From NCBI RefSeq assembly GCF_001854245.1, contig NZ_CP015381.1:708001-772000 (forward strand): 64,000 bases of DNA, in the 5' to 3' direction. The notes beneath the pieces are model-generated. The model was not told the origin of the DNA. It did not search any database and saw nothing but the letters and a program-made list of their open reading frames with translations. Every line of letters begins with the position of its first letter. The first letter of the stretch is position 1. Made by a program: the position numbers and the translations under genes. The stretch is from Desulfococcus multivorans (GTDB lineage Bacteria; Desulfobacterota; Desulfobacteria; Desulfobacterales; Desulfococcaceae). Shown piece after piece: positions 10,951-20,463 of this stretch.

Positions 10951-12941
10951 GTAGTTGGCGAGACGCCATCCTGAACGACTTTGTGCCCAACGTCAGCAAG
11001 CTGACCCTGGTCGCGGACCCGGATTGTCTGCTGACCGAGGAGAAGCTGGCATTGGAGCTTCGCGGGCGCGGGTTCGACCTGATCGAGTTCAGTGATCCGG
11101 TCGAATTCAGATACGCCTATGAGTCAAAGTACCGTTCGATATGGGACCGGGGTGAGCACACAGATCTGGTGGTAGTCCTCCGCTTGCAGGATGCGGAGCT
11201 GGAATCCTTGCCTTACGACCTACTCCAGGCGGGCCGCAAGCTTTCATTCAACTTGGGGGATCTCTTTCCCAACCTGAGCTATCCGGTCATTGAAAAGCTC
11301 GACAGGAGCTTGCTGGATTCGCTTTTTGAGGCCCAGCGCAAGTCACCGCCGGATCGCATGGGCGACAACGCCACCAAGGATTTCATTCTCCGTCATGTGT
11401 TCGGCATTGCGGCGGAACTAATTGGGGGCGAGGTGGAGCTGCTTCGCGCATTGCTGCGCCTGCACTATGGGAAGCTACAGATCCCGCTGATGCTGGCTGA
11501 GCGGCTTATCCAGGTTCTCAAAGGGCATGATGGATTCAAGGCTTGGCCGCTCTCTGAAATTGTTCCGGACGATGAGGCGTTCTTCGCCTTTTTGCAGGAA
11601 CGCTGGCCGCTATTTCTTTCCAGGCTCGGCAGCGCTCATCAGGTACGGGAGGATTCGCCGGAATACGGTCTCAAGTATCCCGGCCCTGATCGCCTGCCGT
11701 TCGACCATCAGGACATCAAGGTCTACATCGACAACCTGTTCCTGGAGGGGAAACTCACCCCTGTCGAGGCCAAAGGCATTGAAGTGGATGCCGGGTCCTG
11801 GGTTCGAAGCGGCATCGCCACGTCCGGCGTGGACGATGACGAGCTACGGATCTCTCGCTTGTTTGGCCTTGTCGAGAAGGAACTGCCCACTGCTGAAGCG
11901 CGTTACTCGGACTGGACCGCCTTTGCATTGAAATGGGCCGAACTTTCTTCGCTGGTTCATTGTGGCAACAGCACCGAGTATCAGACCCGGCTCAGGGAAA
12001 TCGGCGATGCACTGAACACGACCTTTGCCGCTTGGCTGGCCGACCACTACTCCAGTCTGATCAACTTGCCGCCGACCAATCCAGCCATGCTGCACCATGT
12101 GCCGCGCCGCTTGGCAAGGGAAATCGAGGACTCCGGTAGCAGCCGTGCCGCGCTGATCGTGGTCGATGGACTGGCCTTGGATCAGTGGGTGACCATTCGC
12201 CAGCTTCTGCAAAAGCAAGATGCCAATCTTGTCATGCGCGAATCCGCGACCTTCGCCTGGATTCCGACGCTGACCTCGGTATCGCGGCAATCGATCTTCT
12301 CGGGCAAGCCGCCGCTCTATTTCCCGTCATCCATCAACTCGACCAACAGCGAAGAGAAGCTCTGGAAGCAGTTCTGGGAAGGCCATGGCCTGTCCCGGCT
12401 CGATGTCGCCTACCAGCGCGGCCTTGGCGACGGCGATGCTGCGGGCGTCCTCGACTCCGCAATCCACCCCGGGAAGACCAAGGTGGTGGGGCTGGTCGTG
12501 GACAAGGTCGACAAGATCATGCACGGCATGCAACTCGGCTCGGCCGGGATGCACAACCAGATCAAGCAGTGGTGCCAGGGTGGTTTTCTGGCTGCACTGG
12601 TCGGCCAACTGCTGGAATACGGCTATGAGGTCTGGCTGACGGCCGATCACGGCAACATCCAATGCGAAGGTAAAGGCCGCCCATCTGAAGGTGTTATTGC
12701 CGAAACTCGCGGCGAGCGGGTTCGTGTCTATCCCACGCCGGAACTCCGCGCTCAGGTGGCTGGGGCCTTCCCGTTTGCCCACGAGTGGCAGCCGGTCGGG
12801 TTGCCCGCAGATTATTTCCCCCTGGTGGCCGGTGGCCGCGACGCATTCGTGAACCCGGGAGATGCCATCGTAGGTCACGGCGGTGTAGCCATCGAAGAAG
12901 TTATCGTGCCCCTTGTGAAGTTTGAAAGGAGGACACGGTGA
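10947..12941 (+). CDS. pglZ: BREX type 3 phosphatase-fold protein PglZ
   Basis: A 664-residue protein with a C-terminal alkaline-phosphatase-superfamily (PglZ) domain. Expected metal-site motifs are visible: IVVDGLALDQW (about residue 410), TADHGNIQ (about 565) and GHGGVAIEEVIVP (about 642). PglZ is the marker protein of all BREX types; its substrate is not settled. It is coupled at both ends, overlapping brxHII by 4 bases and the next gene by one (TGATG). The N-terminal 380 residues are the less conserved, helical part typical of the family. No truncation is seen. Confidence 0.86.
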   Translation: MSSWRDAILNDFVPNVSKLTLVADPDCLLTEEKLALELRGRGFDLIEFSDPVEFRYAYESKYRSIWDRGEHTDLVVVLRLQDAELESLPYDLLQAGRKLSFNLGDLFPNLSYPVIEKLDRSLLDSLFEAQRKSPPDRMGDNATKDFILRHVFGIAAELIGGEVELLRALLRLHYGKLQIPLMLAERLIQVLKGHDGFKAWPLSEIVPDDEAFFAFLQERWPLFLSRLGSAHQVREDSPEYGLKYPGPDRLPFDHQDIKVYIDNLFLEGKLTPVEAKGIEVDAGSWVRSGIATSGVDDDELRISRLFGLVEKELPTAEARYSDWTAFALKWAELSSLVHCGNSTEYQTRLREIGDALNTTFAAWLADHYSSLINLPPTNPAMLHHVPRRLAREIEDSGSSRAALIVVDGLALDQWVTIRQLLQKQDANLVMRESATFAWIPTLTSVSRQSIFSGKPPLYFPSSINSTNSEEKLWKQFWEGHGLSRLDVAYQRGLGDGDAAGVLDSAIHPGKTKVVGLVVDKVDKIMHGMQLGSAGMHNQIKQWCQGGFLAALVGQLLEYGYEVWLTADHGNIQCEGKGRPSEGVIAETRGERVRVYPTPELRAQVAGAFPFAHEWQPVGLPADYFPLVAGGRDAFVNPGDAIVGHGGVAIEEVIVPLVKFERRTR

Positions 12942-13696
12942 TGGGCAAAAGACACGAAGCCATTGGCATCAAGCAGGCGAATCGTTTCGAGTGGATGCAG
13001 AAAGCAGCCAATCTGCTGCTGGCGGGATTCGACGCCAAAACCATCCGCCAGGAGCTGCATGAGTTCCTCGCGGATCGAAAAGGCAACGGCTCCGAAGGCG
13101 AACGAAGTGATCAGACCCGGACCTTTGTCGTCAACAATCTGATGAAGATCTGGGTCTCTCCTGACCCCGAGTTGATTCCATTCCGGGATGCCTCGCTGGC
13201 GTTTCTGAGGGAAAACCCGTCCATGGCCCTGGCGGTCCACTGGGGGATGATCTCGGCGGTCTATCCCTTCTGGTTCAATGTGGCCCGGCAGACCGGCCGT
13301 CTGCTGGCCTTGCAGGACCAAGTGACCCAGACGCAGATCATTAATCGCCTTAAGGAACAGTATGGCGACCGGCAGACCGTGAGCCGCTATGCGAGATTTG
13401 TCATCCGCTCCTTTGTCGCCTGGGGAGCCCTGAAAGATTCCGAGGCTAAAGGCTGCTATGAGAAAGCCGCTCCCGTGAGCATTGCCGAGCCAAACCTGGC
13501 CATCCTGATGTTCGAGTCTGCACTCCTGGCCACCCCGGAGGCCAAGGGCGCATTGGGGCTGCTCCTGAACAACCCGGCATTCTTCCCATTCCAGCTCCCT
13601 GTGATGACAGGAGATTTTGTTTCCCAACGCAGCGACCGGATCGACGTGGTTCGCTATGGGCTGGACGATGAGCTGTTGAAATTGAAGGGCAACTAA
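12941..13696 (+). CDS. brxA: BrxA-like protein (DUF1819)
   Basis: A 251-residue, helix-rich protein with the look of the DUF1819/BrxA family: an N-terminal helical bundle followed by a winged-helix-like end (SRYARFVIRSFVAWGAL). The ATG at 12941 follows AAGGAGG by 8 bases and overlaps the pglZ stop; the GTG at 12938 is a possible alternative. BrxA-family proteins bind DNA and are small conserved BREX components. In type 3 BREX brxA is the last gene, as here, so the operon appears complete to its 3' end. Sequence-only recognition is moderate and position adds support. Confidence 0.72.
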   Translation: MGKRHEAIGIKQANRFEWMQKAANLLLAGFDAKTIRQELHEFLADRKGNGSEGERSDQTRTFVVNNLMKIWVSPDPELIPFRDASLAFLRENPSMALAVHWGMISAVYPFWFNVARQTGRLLALQDQVTQTQIINRLKEQYGDRQTVSRYARFVIRSFVAWGALKDSEAKGCYEKAAPVSIAEPNLAILMFESALLATPEAKGALGLLLNNPAFFPFQLPVMTGDFVSQRSDRIDVVRYGLDDELLKLKGN

Positions 13697-13714
13697 ATCA
13701 GGGATGGGACGTGA

Positions 13715-14533
13715 ATGCCTTGGACTTCGGAACACACTAAATGGCTCATCGACACCGGCGAACGACTGAAGACTGCCGACGGCAAGGAAGTCGAAGTCTG
13801 GGAGTTCCGTCATGAGAACGACGAGGCAGTGCTCTCCGCCTGGGCGAAACACTTCCGGAATCACTATTGCTTTGATAGCGAAATCGATTATTGGCGCAGG
13901 GGGTACAAGTGCTCTCGCGGAGAGTATCTCAACACCATAAAGTTCCCGGCCCCAAAAGATGCACCGGGACCAAGTATCCGCGCTGGCGACTTTGGAGAAG
14001 TGCTGGTTGCCGATTTTCTTGAATACCTGCTTGGCTATTGGGTTCCACGTACTCGCTATGGTGACAAAACCATTCGGAACGAGTCGACAAAAGGCAGTGA
14101 CATCATCGGCTTTCATATCGTCAAGGATGGCAAAGCCTCTTCGAAGGATAAGCTGGCGATCTTTGAAGCGAAGGCGCAATTCTCAGGAAAGAAAGCCAAG
14201 GCGAGACTTCAAGATGCTGTAGATGGCTCAGCAAAAGACATAGCACGAAAGGCGGAGTCTTTAAATGCGATCAAGCAAAGGCTGCATGGTCGGAATGAGC
14301 TCGATGATGCCGAAAAAATTGAGCGTTTCCAGAACGAAGTAGATCACCCATACAAGGAAGTTTATGGAGCAGTCGCGCTCTTTGAGAATCCGCTTTTTGA
14401 CGGCCACCTGACATCCTCGACCGATGCATCCTCTCATCCGCATTCAGGTGACCTTGCGTTAGTGGTTATCAAAGGGGATCAGATGATGGCACTCGTCCAC
14501 GAGCTCTACAGGAGGGCTGCGGATGAGGCCTGA
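13715..14533 (+). CDS. hamA: Hachiman nuclease-type component HamA (DUF1837)
   Basis: A 272-residue protein matching the HamA/DUF1837 pattern. A predicted PD-(D/E)XK core is visible as KGSDIIGF (about residue 128) followed by LAIFEAKAQF (about residue 150), with the Asp and Glu-x-Lys of the nuclease site. It starts 18 bases after brxA and overlaps the downstream helicase by 11 bases. HamA with HamB forms the Hachiman antiphage system, in which a DNA-damage-sensing helicase is reported to release the HamA nuclease. The overlap with a HamB-type helicase makes the assignment strong. The interval 14150-14420 looks AT-richer than the rest. Confidence 0.83.
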   Translation: MPWTSEHTKWLIDTGERLKTADGKEVEVWEFRHENDEAVLSAWAKHFRNHYCFDSEIDYWRRGYKCSRGEYLNTIKFPAPKDAPGPSIRAGDFGEVLVADFLEYLLGYWVPRTRYGDKTIRNESTKGSDIIGFHIVKDGKASSKDKLAIFEAKAQFSGKKAKARLQDAVDGSAKDIARKAESLNAIKQRLHGRNELDDAEKIERFQNEVDHPYKEVYGAVALFENPLFDGHLTSSTDASSHPHSGDLALVVIKGDQMMALVHELYRRAADEA

Positions 14534-17500
14534 ACAGAAATCCCAACTCCTGCTTGGCGTCACTCGGTCAAAGGCCAAGATGCTCGAGTACGGTGTTCCG
14601 GAAGAGCACCACATCAAAATCACTCAAGATCCGGCCAAGCTCTTCACCCTCTCGATTGGCCTGCTTGGTGACCTCGCCGCCGCCATCAACCGGGAGGAGC
14701 CAGATCCCGATTCGCTCGCAGAGCTGAAAACCAATCTGCTATTTTCCGCCCGCTTTTTCGACTCCTACCTCCAGTCAAAGCTGAACGAGACACTTGATCC
14801 CTACCTCGTGCTTCTGGGCTCCGCCTCCTATTACCTGTGCGATCTGCCTGGGAGCGCTTCGGTATTGGCGAAGCGCATCGATGGTGACTGCCCGGATCTG
14901 GATGGCGATGCTTTGGAAGACCTGTTGCTCTGGTTGTTGCAGGCTGATCTGCGAACCTATTTTGATGAAACGGAGGGACCATTCGGTGGATTCATCGACG
15001 GGATTTCAAAATGGATTCTCCAGTTTTTCGAGGATGGAAATGGCGAAGAAAATCTTCTCGATCTCGCCACGAAGCTGAGGGACGCCGTCTATGAATTCGG
15101 TACACCCAGGCAGCTTCTGTTTGGCGATGTGATCGCGGCGGTTCTGAGGAAAAAGCTCGAAAATTCTGCCTGGAAGGCTTTGCCGTCATATTCCGGGCTG
15201 CCCCGCGACAAATGGCTCCACGCGCTGCAAAAGGATTCGTTCATCAAGGAACTGTGGCCTGCCCAACACCTTTTGGGCAAGGCGGATGTTCTTAAAGGCG
15301 AGTCTTCCATCGTTCAAATGCCCACCAGCGCTGGCAAAACGAAGGCAACTGAACTGATTCTTCGAAGCGCGTTTCTGGCCGAGCGCGTGTCACTGGCCAT
15401 CATCATCGCCCCGTTCAGGGCGCTGTGCCATGAGATCAAGAACAGCCTTGTCGAGGCATTCCACAACGAACCCAACAAGGTGGATGAATTGTCCGATGCC
15501 CTACAGACCGACTTCGAGATTGCCGAACTCCTGGGGCACCAACAAATTCTGGTCGTAACCCCCGAGAAGCTGCTCTACGTCCTTCGGCACGCTCCGGAAC
15601 TGGCTGCCCACATTGGCCTGCTGGTTTTTGATGAAGGCCACCAGTTCGACAGCGGCACCCGAGGCATAACATACGAGCTGCTCCTGACGTCGCTGCGCTC
15701 CATGATTCCCGAAGGAACTCAGAAGGTGCTGATCTCAGCGGTCATTAGCAACGCCGAGGCTGTTGGAGAATGGCTCAACGGGGAGCCCAATGTCGTCGAA
15801 GGCACAACCCTGATTCCGACTTTCAGGTCGGTCGGATTCGCGAGCTGGCTCGATCAGTTGGGAAGAATCGAGTACGTCGACAGCCGTGATGCTGAACAAG
15901 GTGAGTTTTTCGTTCCGAGGGTGATTGAAAGATTCAATCTCGGGAGGAAAAAGCGGGAAAGGACGGACCGTTTTTTTCCTGAAAAGACCGATGGGCAGGC
16001 TATCGCACTTTACCTTGGTCTGAAATTGGTCCCGAATGGCAGCATCGCTCTTTTCTGCGGAAGGAAGTCAACAGCGGCCAGCGTCTGCGAAAAGGCCGTT
16101 GATATTATCGAGCGAGGCGCACCCGTGGCCTTACCATCAGATTTTTCTGACGCCCAGGAAGTTGAGCGGCTGACCCATCTGCACGTCGAGAATCTCGGTG
16201 CTGACGCTCCGGCGTCCCAGAGCGCGGCACATGGCATTTTCTCCCATCATGGCAATACTCCGCATGGTATCCGGCTGGCGGTGGAGCATGCCATGCGTGA
16301 CGACCTTGTGCGATTCGTTGTTTGCACCTCTACCTTGGCGCAGGGCGTAAACCTTCCGATTCGATACCTCATCGTGACCAGTGTCTACCAGGGCATGGAG
16401 CGCATCAAGGTTCGCGATTTCCACAACCTCATTGGCCGAGCGGGTCGAGCCGGGATGCATACCGAAGGCAGCATCCTGTTTGCCGATCCGGTGATCTATG
16501 ACAAGCGAAAGGCGCGTAACGATAAATGGCGCTGGGATCAGGTGAAAGAACTTCTGGAGCCGCGCAATTCTGAGCCATGCATCAGCAATCTTCTATCGAT
16601 CTTCGACCCCATAAAGAGCGATGACGAGAAATACACCATCACCATGGAGGCTCTGGATTTTGCCAAGGCCTATATCGACGATCCTGCTGAAGTTGCCAAA
16701 TTGGCTGCCGGGATAGTCGCACAACATGGAGACAAAAATTTCTCACGAGACGGTGTGGAGCGGCAAGTCGCCTGGAGAATCAGCCTCATCTGTGCCGTCG
16801 AGAGCTTCCTGTTATCCCATTGGGATGAATCGGAGGATGGTCTTTCGGAAGCTGATGTGACCCGCCTGGCCGAAGGGACGCTGGCTTTCTTCCTGGCTGA
16901 TGATCAGAAAAAGAAGCATATCCGCGAGTTGTTTCAGCTTCTCGCTGGGAACATCTCCGCAAACATCACAGATCCGGCTCGCCGCAAAATCTACGGCAGG
17001 ACGCTTTACGGAATTCAGGATGCCCAAGCCATCGAGGGATGGGTTCAGTCCAACGCTGACAGCCTGCTTTCGATTGTTGATGAAACAGAAGCTCTCGATC
17101 TTGCCTGGCCATTGCTTACCCGGCATATCAACGGTGGCGTATTCACCAAGTTCGATAAGCCAGAGGTGCTAAAAGAAATCGCGCATGGGTGGATCAGTGG
17201 AAAGCCCTTCAGCGATCTCCTGAAAATCATCCTTAAGCGAAAAGCCAAGATGATATGGGGCACCCGCCGGAGGGAGTTCAAGATCGATCATGTCGTCGAC
17301 GTCTGCGAAGGGACGCTCGCTTATGACGGTGCGCTGGTTGTAGGTGCTGTGACTGAATTCATCGAAACCCTCGACCAAGACGGCACCGGAGACCTGATCA
17401 ATCATCTGCAGCTTTTTCAAAAGCGCCTGAAATATGGTCTGCCCACCGAAACCACCATTGCCCTTTATGAACTTGGCTTTTCGGACCGCGTCATCGCTCA

Positions 17501-17645
17501 GGACCTTGCCGCATCCTTGAACCTGGCAGCGACTCAGAAAAAGGATCTCGTGAAGGCGCTGAAAAAAGATCGGGATGGAGCCAGGGCGGTGATGGAGAAA
17601 TACCCAGCCTATTTTCAGGAGAGGATGAATGAACTCCTGCAGTAG
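14523..17645 (+). CDS. hamB: Hachiman superfamily 2 helicase HamB
   Basis: A 1040-residue DExH helicase. Motif I is MPTSAGKTKAT (Lys about residue 272), motif II is LVFDEGHQF (about 370), and motif VI is IGRAGRAGM (about 640). Motif VI and the layout are Ski2-like, as expected for HamB. The ATG at 14523 lies inside hamA, so translation is coupled. The C-terminal 350 residues are helical with no recognised domain. It ends with TAG and is followed by 114 non-coding bases, making it the end of the tightly packed BREX/Ietas/Hachiman run. A different SF2 defence helicase is unlikely given the HamA neighbour. Confidence 0.85.
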   Translation: MRPEQKSQLLLGVTRSKAKMLEYGVPEEHHIKITQDPAKLFTLSIGLLGDLAAAINREEPDPDSLAELKTNLLFSARFFDSYLQSKLNETLDPYLVLLGSASYYLCDLPGSASVLAKRIDGDCPDLDGDALEDLLLWLLQADLRTYFDETEGPFGGFIDGISKWILQFFEDGNGEENLLDLATKLRDAVYEFGTPRQLLFGDVIAAVLRKKLENSAWKALPSYSGLPRDKWLHALQKDSFIKELWPAQHLLGKADVLKGESSIVQMPTSAGKTKATELILRSAFLAERVSLAIIIAPFRALCHEIKNSLVEAFHNEPNKVDELSDALQTDFEIAELLGHQQILVVTPEKLLYVLRHAPELAAHIGLLVFDEGHQFDSGTRGITYELLLTSLRSMIPEGTQKVLISAVISNAEAVGEWLNGEPNVVEGTTLIPTFRSVGFASWLDQLGRIEYVDSRDAEQGEFFVPRVIERFNLGRKKRERTDRFFPEKTDGQAIALYLGLKLVPNGSIALFCGRKSTAASVCEKAVDIIERGAPVALPSDFSDAQEVERLTHLHVENLGADAPASQSAAHGIFSHHGNTPHGIRLAVEHAMRDDLVRFVVCTSTLAQGVNLPIRYLIVTSVYQGMERIKVRDFHNLIGRAGRAGMHTEGSILFADPVIYDKRKARNDKWRWDQVKELLEPRNSEPCISNLLSIFDPIKSDDEKYTITMEALDFAKAYIDDPAEVAKLAAGIVAQHGDKNFSRDGVERQVAWRISLICAVESFLLSHWDESEDGLSEADVTRLAEGTLAFFLADDQKKKHIRELFQLLAGNISANITDPARRKIYGRTLYGIQDAQAIEGWVQSNADSLLSIVDETEALDLAWPLLTRHINGGVFTKFDKPEVLKEIAHGWISGKPFSDLLKIILKRKAKMIWGTRRREFKIDHVVDVCEGTLAYDGALVVGAVTEFIETLDQDGTGDLINHLQLFQKRLKYGLPTETTIALYELGFSDRVIAQDLAASLNLAATQKKDLVKALKKDRDGARAVMEKYPAYFQERMNELLQ

Positions 17646-17728
17646 AAATCCAGATCATCGATCCGAACTATCTCGCGCCCTGCTGTTGGCCCGGTTGCTG
17701 GGGGAGCGCGGAGCCTACGATAGTTCTC

Positions 17729-17749
17729 GGGGAAAACTCGCATTTCCCC
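17729..17749 (+). other. Hairpin immediately upstream of a ribosome binding site
   Basis: GGGGAAA (17729-17735) pairs with TTTCCCC (17743-17749) around a 7-base loop. AGGAGG follows at once and then the ATG at 17760. No T-run follows, so this is not a standard terminator. It may affect translation of the downstream gene or processing between it and hamB. Confidence 0.35.
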
Positions 17750-17759
17750 AGGAGGGAGC

Positions 17760-19145
17760 ATGAATCAGCAGGCGCAGCCATCACCAAGAGAGCATCATTT
17801 CTACGTTGCAATAGCCAAGTTCCTTTTCCACCATCCAGAGCATGGCATCGTATCAGTGCGAGACCCGATCAAGATCAAGGACGCAGAGCGGTACGGGCTC
17901 AGCCCGCTCATACTCTATGGATTGACCGTTGCCGGGTTGCCCATTCGGTGGATGACCTTTACCCCAGTCGATCAGCCCAGGCCCTTCCGGGATGTTCTTT
18001 TGGATGCATGGTGTAACGCCGAGGGCTTGCGCGGTCGACCGGACATCCTGCGGGTCAACCGCCACATCGCGACGGCCAGCCCTGAACTGGTAGGGGAAAT
18101 GGCAAAAATCGGAGTCCAGATCGAGGTCGCCGATGCCAAGGAGAAATCCCTTCCAGCTTCCCTGCGCTCAGCCCAGGACTCCAGCCGGTGGCTGCTGAGG
18201 AAGCACGACGGAAATGACCGGTCTCTTACAGGGGCCATCCAGGCCCTTTGCCGGTACGCTCAAATTGACCACGATTTTCGTGTCAAGGATGGTCACAGAG
18301 GCGTGAACAGCCGCGAGGTTGAAGACAGAATCCAGCAGTGGCTGACCTTACCGGCGCAAGTGCCGGTGCCAACAGTGGCGGGTGGACTCGACTGGGAACC
18401 CGGTCCATGGCTGTCATCCTGGGAGACCTCTCTGCCGCCCGATCAGCCCCGATATTTCAACCACGATGGGTTTGATGGCTGCACCTGGCTACTGACAGGT
18501 GAGAAGGCAGCGGAGGATATCGTCGAGGATGATGATTTCTGGGCCGACAGTGACTATGACAACGCGGCCGAAATCGCCAAGAACCTTGTGGCGTGCTGGC
18601 CCAACCCGCCTGCAGAGATTGCCAGGTGTGCCGGGATCACCCTGCGGGAACTTCAATGGTTCACCTCGGGGAAGGCGTCCCTTGACCGGCATGCGCGTTT
18701 TGACCTGGAAGTCTTGCTCGGCATCGAATACGACGAAAGCATGGGCAGATATGTAGAGGCCGGACCTTATGTCCTGGTGGCCCACAAACCGCTGGCCCTC
18801 AAGGAAGTCTATGAAGGTATTTCCGGCGGCGGAGATACATGCCCCTGTGAGATTGTCCCTCGCCAGGGAGCAGCAGACCCAAGCTGGCGATACGTGTTGA
18901 TCAACACATATGGAGAGCCCCCGAGCATCGTGATGGCACCTCGTGGAGCAAAAATCACGGAGCGCCTTCCGGACTTGCTTATGAATTATGCCGGTACCAC
19001 GTCTGTCGCTCCGGAGTTCTACCGGGATGTCGTTTCTACCTGCGCCCGGGCCTGCCGCGAACCTGTCGCCAACATCCGGGAGATGAAAGACTTTGTGAAA
19101 CGCTACGAAGCGCACTGGGCAGATTGCGCCTGGCAGCCGGAGTGA
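17760..19145 (+). CDS. Unrecognised 461-residue protein downstream of Hachiman
   Basis: No family is recognised. The start is well supported by AGGAGGGAGC just before the ATG. No signal peptide or membrane segment is visible. Residues 1-140 form an alpha/beta region (for example SPLILYGLTVAGLPIRW) and about residues 130-150 are helical. The C-terminal part contains GGGDTCPCEIVPRQGA and a helical end. Coding quality is good, with uniform GC-rich codon use. It is 114 bases after hamB in the same direction and is followed by another unrecognised gene, so it may be an accessory of the defence block or an independent gene pair. No catalytic motif can be named. Confidence 0.6.
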   Translation: MNQQAQPSPREHHFYVAIAKFLFHHPEHGIVSVRDPIKIKDAERYGLSPLILYGLTVAGLPIRWMTFTPVDQPRPFRDVLLDAWCNAEGLRGRPDILRVNRHIATASPELVGEMAKIGVQIEVADAKEKSLPASLRSAQDSSRWLLRKHDGNDRSLTGAIQALCRYAQIDHDFRVKDGHRGVNSREVEDRIQQWLTLPAQVPVPTVAGGLDWEPGPWLSSWETSLPPDQPRYFNHDGFDGCTWLLTGEKAAEDIVEDDDFWADSDYDNAAEIAKNLVACWPNPPAEIARCAGITLRELQWFTSGKASLDRHARFDLEVLLGIEYDESMGRYVEAGPYVLVAHKPLALKEVYEGISGGGDTCPCEIVPRQGAADPSWRYVLINTYGEPPSIVMAPRGAKITERLPDLLMNYAGTTSVAPEFYRDVVSTCARACREPVANIREMKDFVKRYEAHWADCAWQPE

Positions 19146-19183
19146 ACCTGTCTGGCTGAGTCAAAGCGCAGGGAGTGAGATCA

Positions 19184-19618
19184 GTGGAAACGGCAGAAAC
19201 ACCATTCGGACAGAAAAAATTGGGGCGCAAACATATCAAGAGCTTCGCCAGCGGCATCGCTCATATGTTTGCCTGCTCGGCTCAGCATTATGCCTGGCTG
19301 GCGTATCGGCACCGGTTGCCGACGGTGGCAATTGACCTCCTGGAACTGCGAATCGAACCATCGGAATTCGACATTGAGAGAAACCGGACTCTTGCCGGGA
19401 TGTGTCAGAGAACACTCCTCCGAAACGCCGAGCAACTGGCACCACCTGGCACTGTGGTTACGGCGGTTCTCTCTGCCCATTTCGGGATTGATGACTATTC
19501 GGAGGACGCCCGTTCTGCCTCGATTGGCAGGTCCATTTTCACCGTGATCCTGACCGATGACCGAGGCAAGGAGTGGCGTGTTGACCATGCTGAGGAGAGG
19601 ATGCTGATTCAATCTTAG
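19184..19618 (+). CDS. Unrecognised 144-residue protein
   Basis: A small soluble protein with no recognised domain. The GTG at 19184 is preferred because GGGAG lies about 8 bases upstream; an in-frame GTG at 19175 overlaps that site. The C-terminal half (SIFTVILTDDRGKEWRVDH) looks like a beta-strand pair. It lies 38 bases after the 461-residue gene in the same direction and probably belongs to the same transcript. No function can be offered. Confidence 0.5.
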   Translation: METAETPFGQKKLGRKHIKSFASGIAHMFACSAQHYAWLAYRHRLPTVAIDLLELRIEPSEFDIERNRTLAGMCQRTLLRNAEQLAPPGTVVTAVLSAHFGIDDYSEDARSASIGRSIFTVILTDDRGKEWRVDHAEERMLIQS

Positions 19619-19658
19619 CCAGACATCTCAATGGAAACCATGTAAACAGGAGGCGACT

Positions 19659-19892
19659 ATGCCAAAGAAACCAGGATCACATCATGTAGTCCCGAACGCC
19701 GATGGCGGCTGGGACGTCAAGAAAGACGGTGCGACCCGTAGCAGCGGCCACTTCGATAAGAAGCAGGAGGCCGTTGATGCCGGGCGCAAGATCAGCCAGA
19801 ACCAAGGCACGGAGTTCTACATCCACGGAAAGGACGGGAAAATCCAGAACAAGGACAGCCACGGGAATGATCCATATCCGCCGAAGGGGTGA
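19659..19892 (+). CDS. DUF2188 family protein
   Basis: A 77-residue protein of the DUF2188 type: the short beta-rich pattern HHVVPNADGGWDVKKDGA, then SGHFDKKQEAVDAGRKI and EFYIHGKDGKI, is characteristic. The start follows ACAGGAGGCGACT. DUF2188 proteins are common small stand-alone proteins of unknown function. It ends the rightward run that began with BREX. Confidence 0.78.
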   Translation: MPKKPGSHHVVPNADGGWDVKKDGATRSSGHFDKKQEAVDAGRKISQNQGTEFYIHGKDGKIQNKDSHGNDPYPPKG

Positions 19893-19904
19893 TGCCTGGG
19901 TCAA

Positions 19905-20158
19905 TTCGATTCCCGTTTTGGGAACCGAACCGGCGTCCGAAAACCGGATTCAAAGTTGTTGCGGCTCTACGTCAGGTATTCGGTTTTACTGCAAACCCGT
20001 CACCCTCGTCCGGTGCAGGGAAATCGGGGGAGAAAATTGTTTCTCTGGTCGGGTTGCCGGGAAGTGGCTGTGGGATATGACTTCGGCGTTTATTATCAAG
20101 GAGTTACGAGGAGCGAGGGCTTTGAGGCTGTTTTGCGGTAGGTCGGCGTTCCCTCCAC
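19905..20158. repeat. Dispersed intergenic repeat, copy A (three blocks)
   Basis: Three short blocks seen elsewhere in the window occur here in order. Block 1 (19905-19931) is an imperfect palindrome of the form TTCGATTCCCG, T-rich loop, GGAACCGAA, also near 36834, 40601 and 57947. Block 2 (about 19986-20035) has GCAAACCCGT and GCAGGGAAATCGGGGGAGAA, also near 38236 and 58030. Block 3 (about 20113-20158) has GGCTGTTTTGCG then CCCTCCA, also near 38363 and 42241. The stretch has no convincing gene. The family looks like a short non-autonomous or REP-like element. Confidence 0.5.
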
Positions 20159-20172
20159 CATTTAGAAAAGAC

Positions 20173-20217
20173 AAACCCGTCCACTAACCGCGTCCGGTTG
20201 GTGGACGGGTTTTGTTT
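20173..20217. terminator. Strong bidirectional intrinsic terminator
   Basis: AAACCCGTCCAC (20173-20184) pairs with GTGGACGGGTTT (20201-20212), extended inward by TAACC/GGTTG. The rightward strand continues TTTGTTTTT, giving a T-tract, and the leftward strand ends in A/T-rich sequence. It separates the rightward defence run from the small leftward gene at 20275-20463 and can serve both. Confidence 0.8.
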
Positions 20218-20274
20218 TTCTGCGTATAGTCAGCGACTTACGTCGCTTTCAGGGTGTCGGTGCTGCCGCCCCGA

Positions 20275-20463
20275 TCACTCCCTTTTCGGGAAATCCGTCA
20301 TACCCCGCTTCTCTTTCGCCTCAAAATTCTCCGCATTCTTACCCCCATTCTCCGGACCTCGTCCGGTGTCCTGCATTTTTTCCTGCAACCGCTGCTCGGC
20401 GATCTCGTCGGCAAACTGGTTGATACTCTTCATGATTCCTTCAAACAGGTCGTTGATGTCCAT
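20275..20463 (-). CDS. Small unrecognised acidic protein (62 residues)
   Basis: On the minus strand, GAGGAGC lies 9 bases before the ATG, a good ribosome binding site, and a terminator stands just beyond the stop. The predicted protein (MDINDLFEGIMKSINQFADE...) is charged and helical at the start and has a low-complexity GPENGGKNAENF end. No family is recognised. It is divergent from the XRE/hsd operon. Coding status is inferred from the ribosome binding site, helix-like composition and terminator. Confidence 0.5.
   Translation of the reverse strand: MDINDLFEGIMKSINQFADEIAEQRLQEKMQDTGRGPENGGKNAENFEAKEKRGMTDFPKRE

Noticed and set aside
12875-14179. 434-codon minus-strand frame opposite brxA/hamA
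   Set aside because: Shadow of two genes in an operon; no recognised domain.
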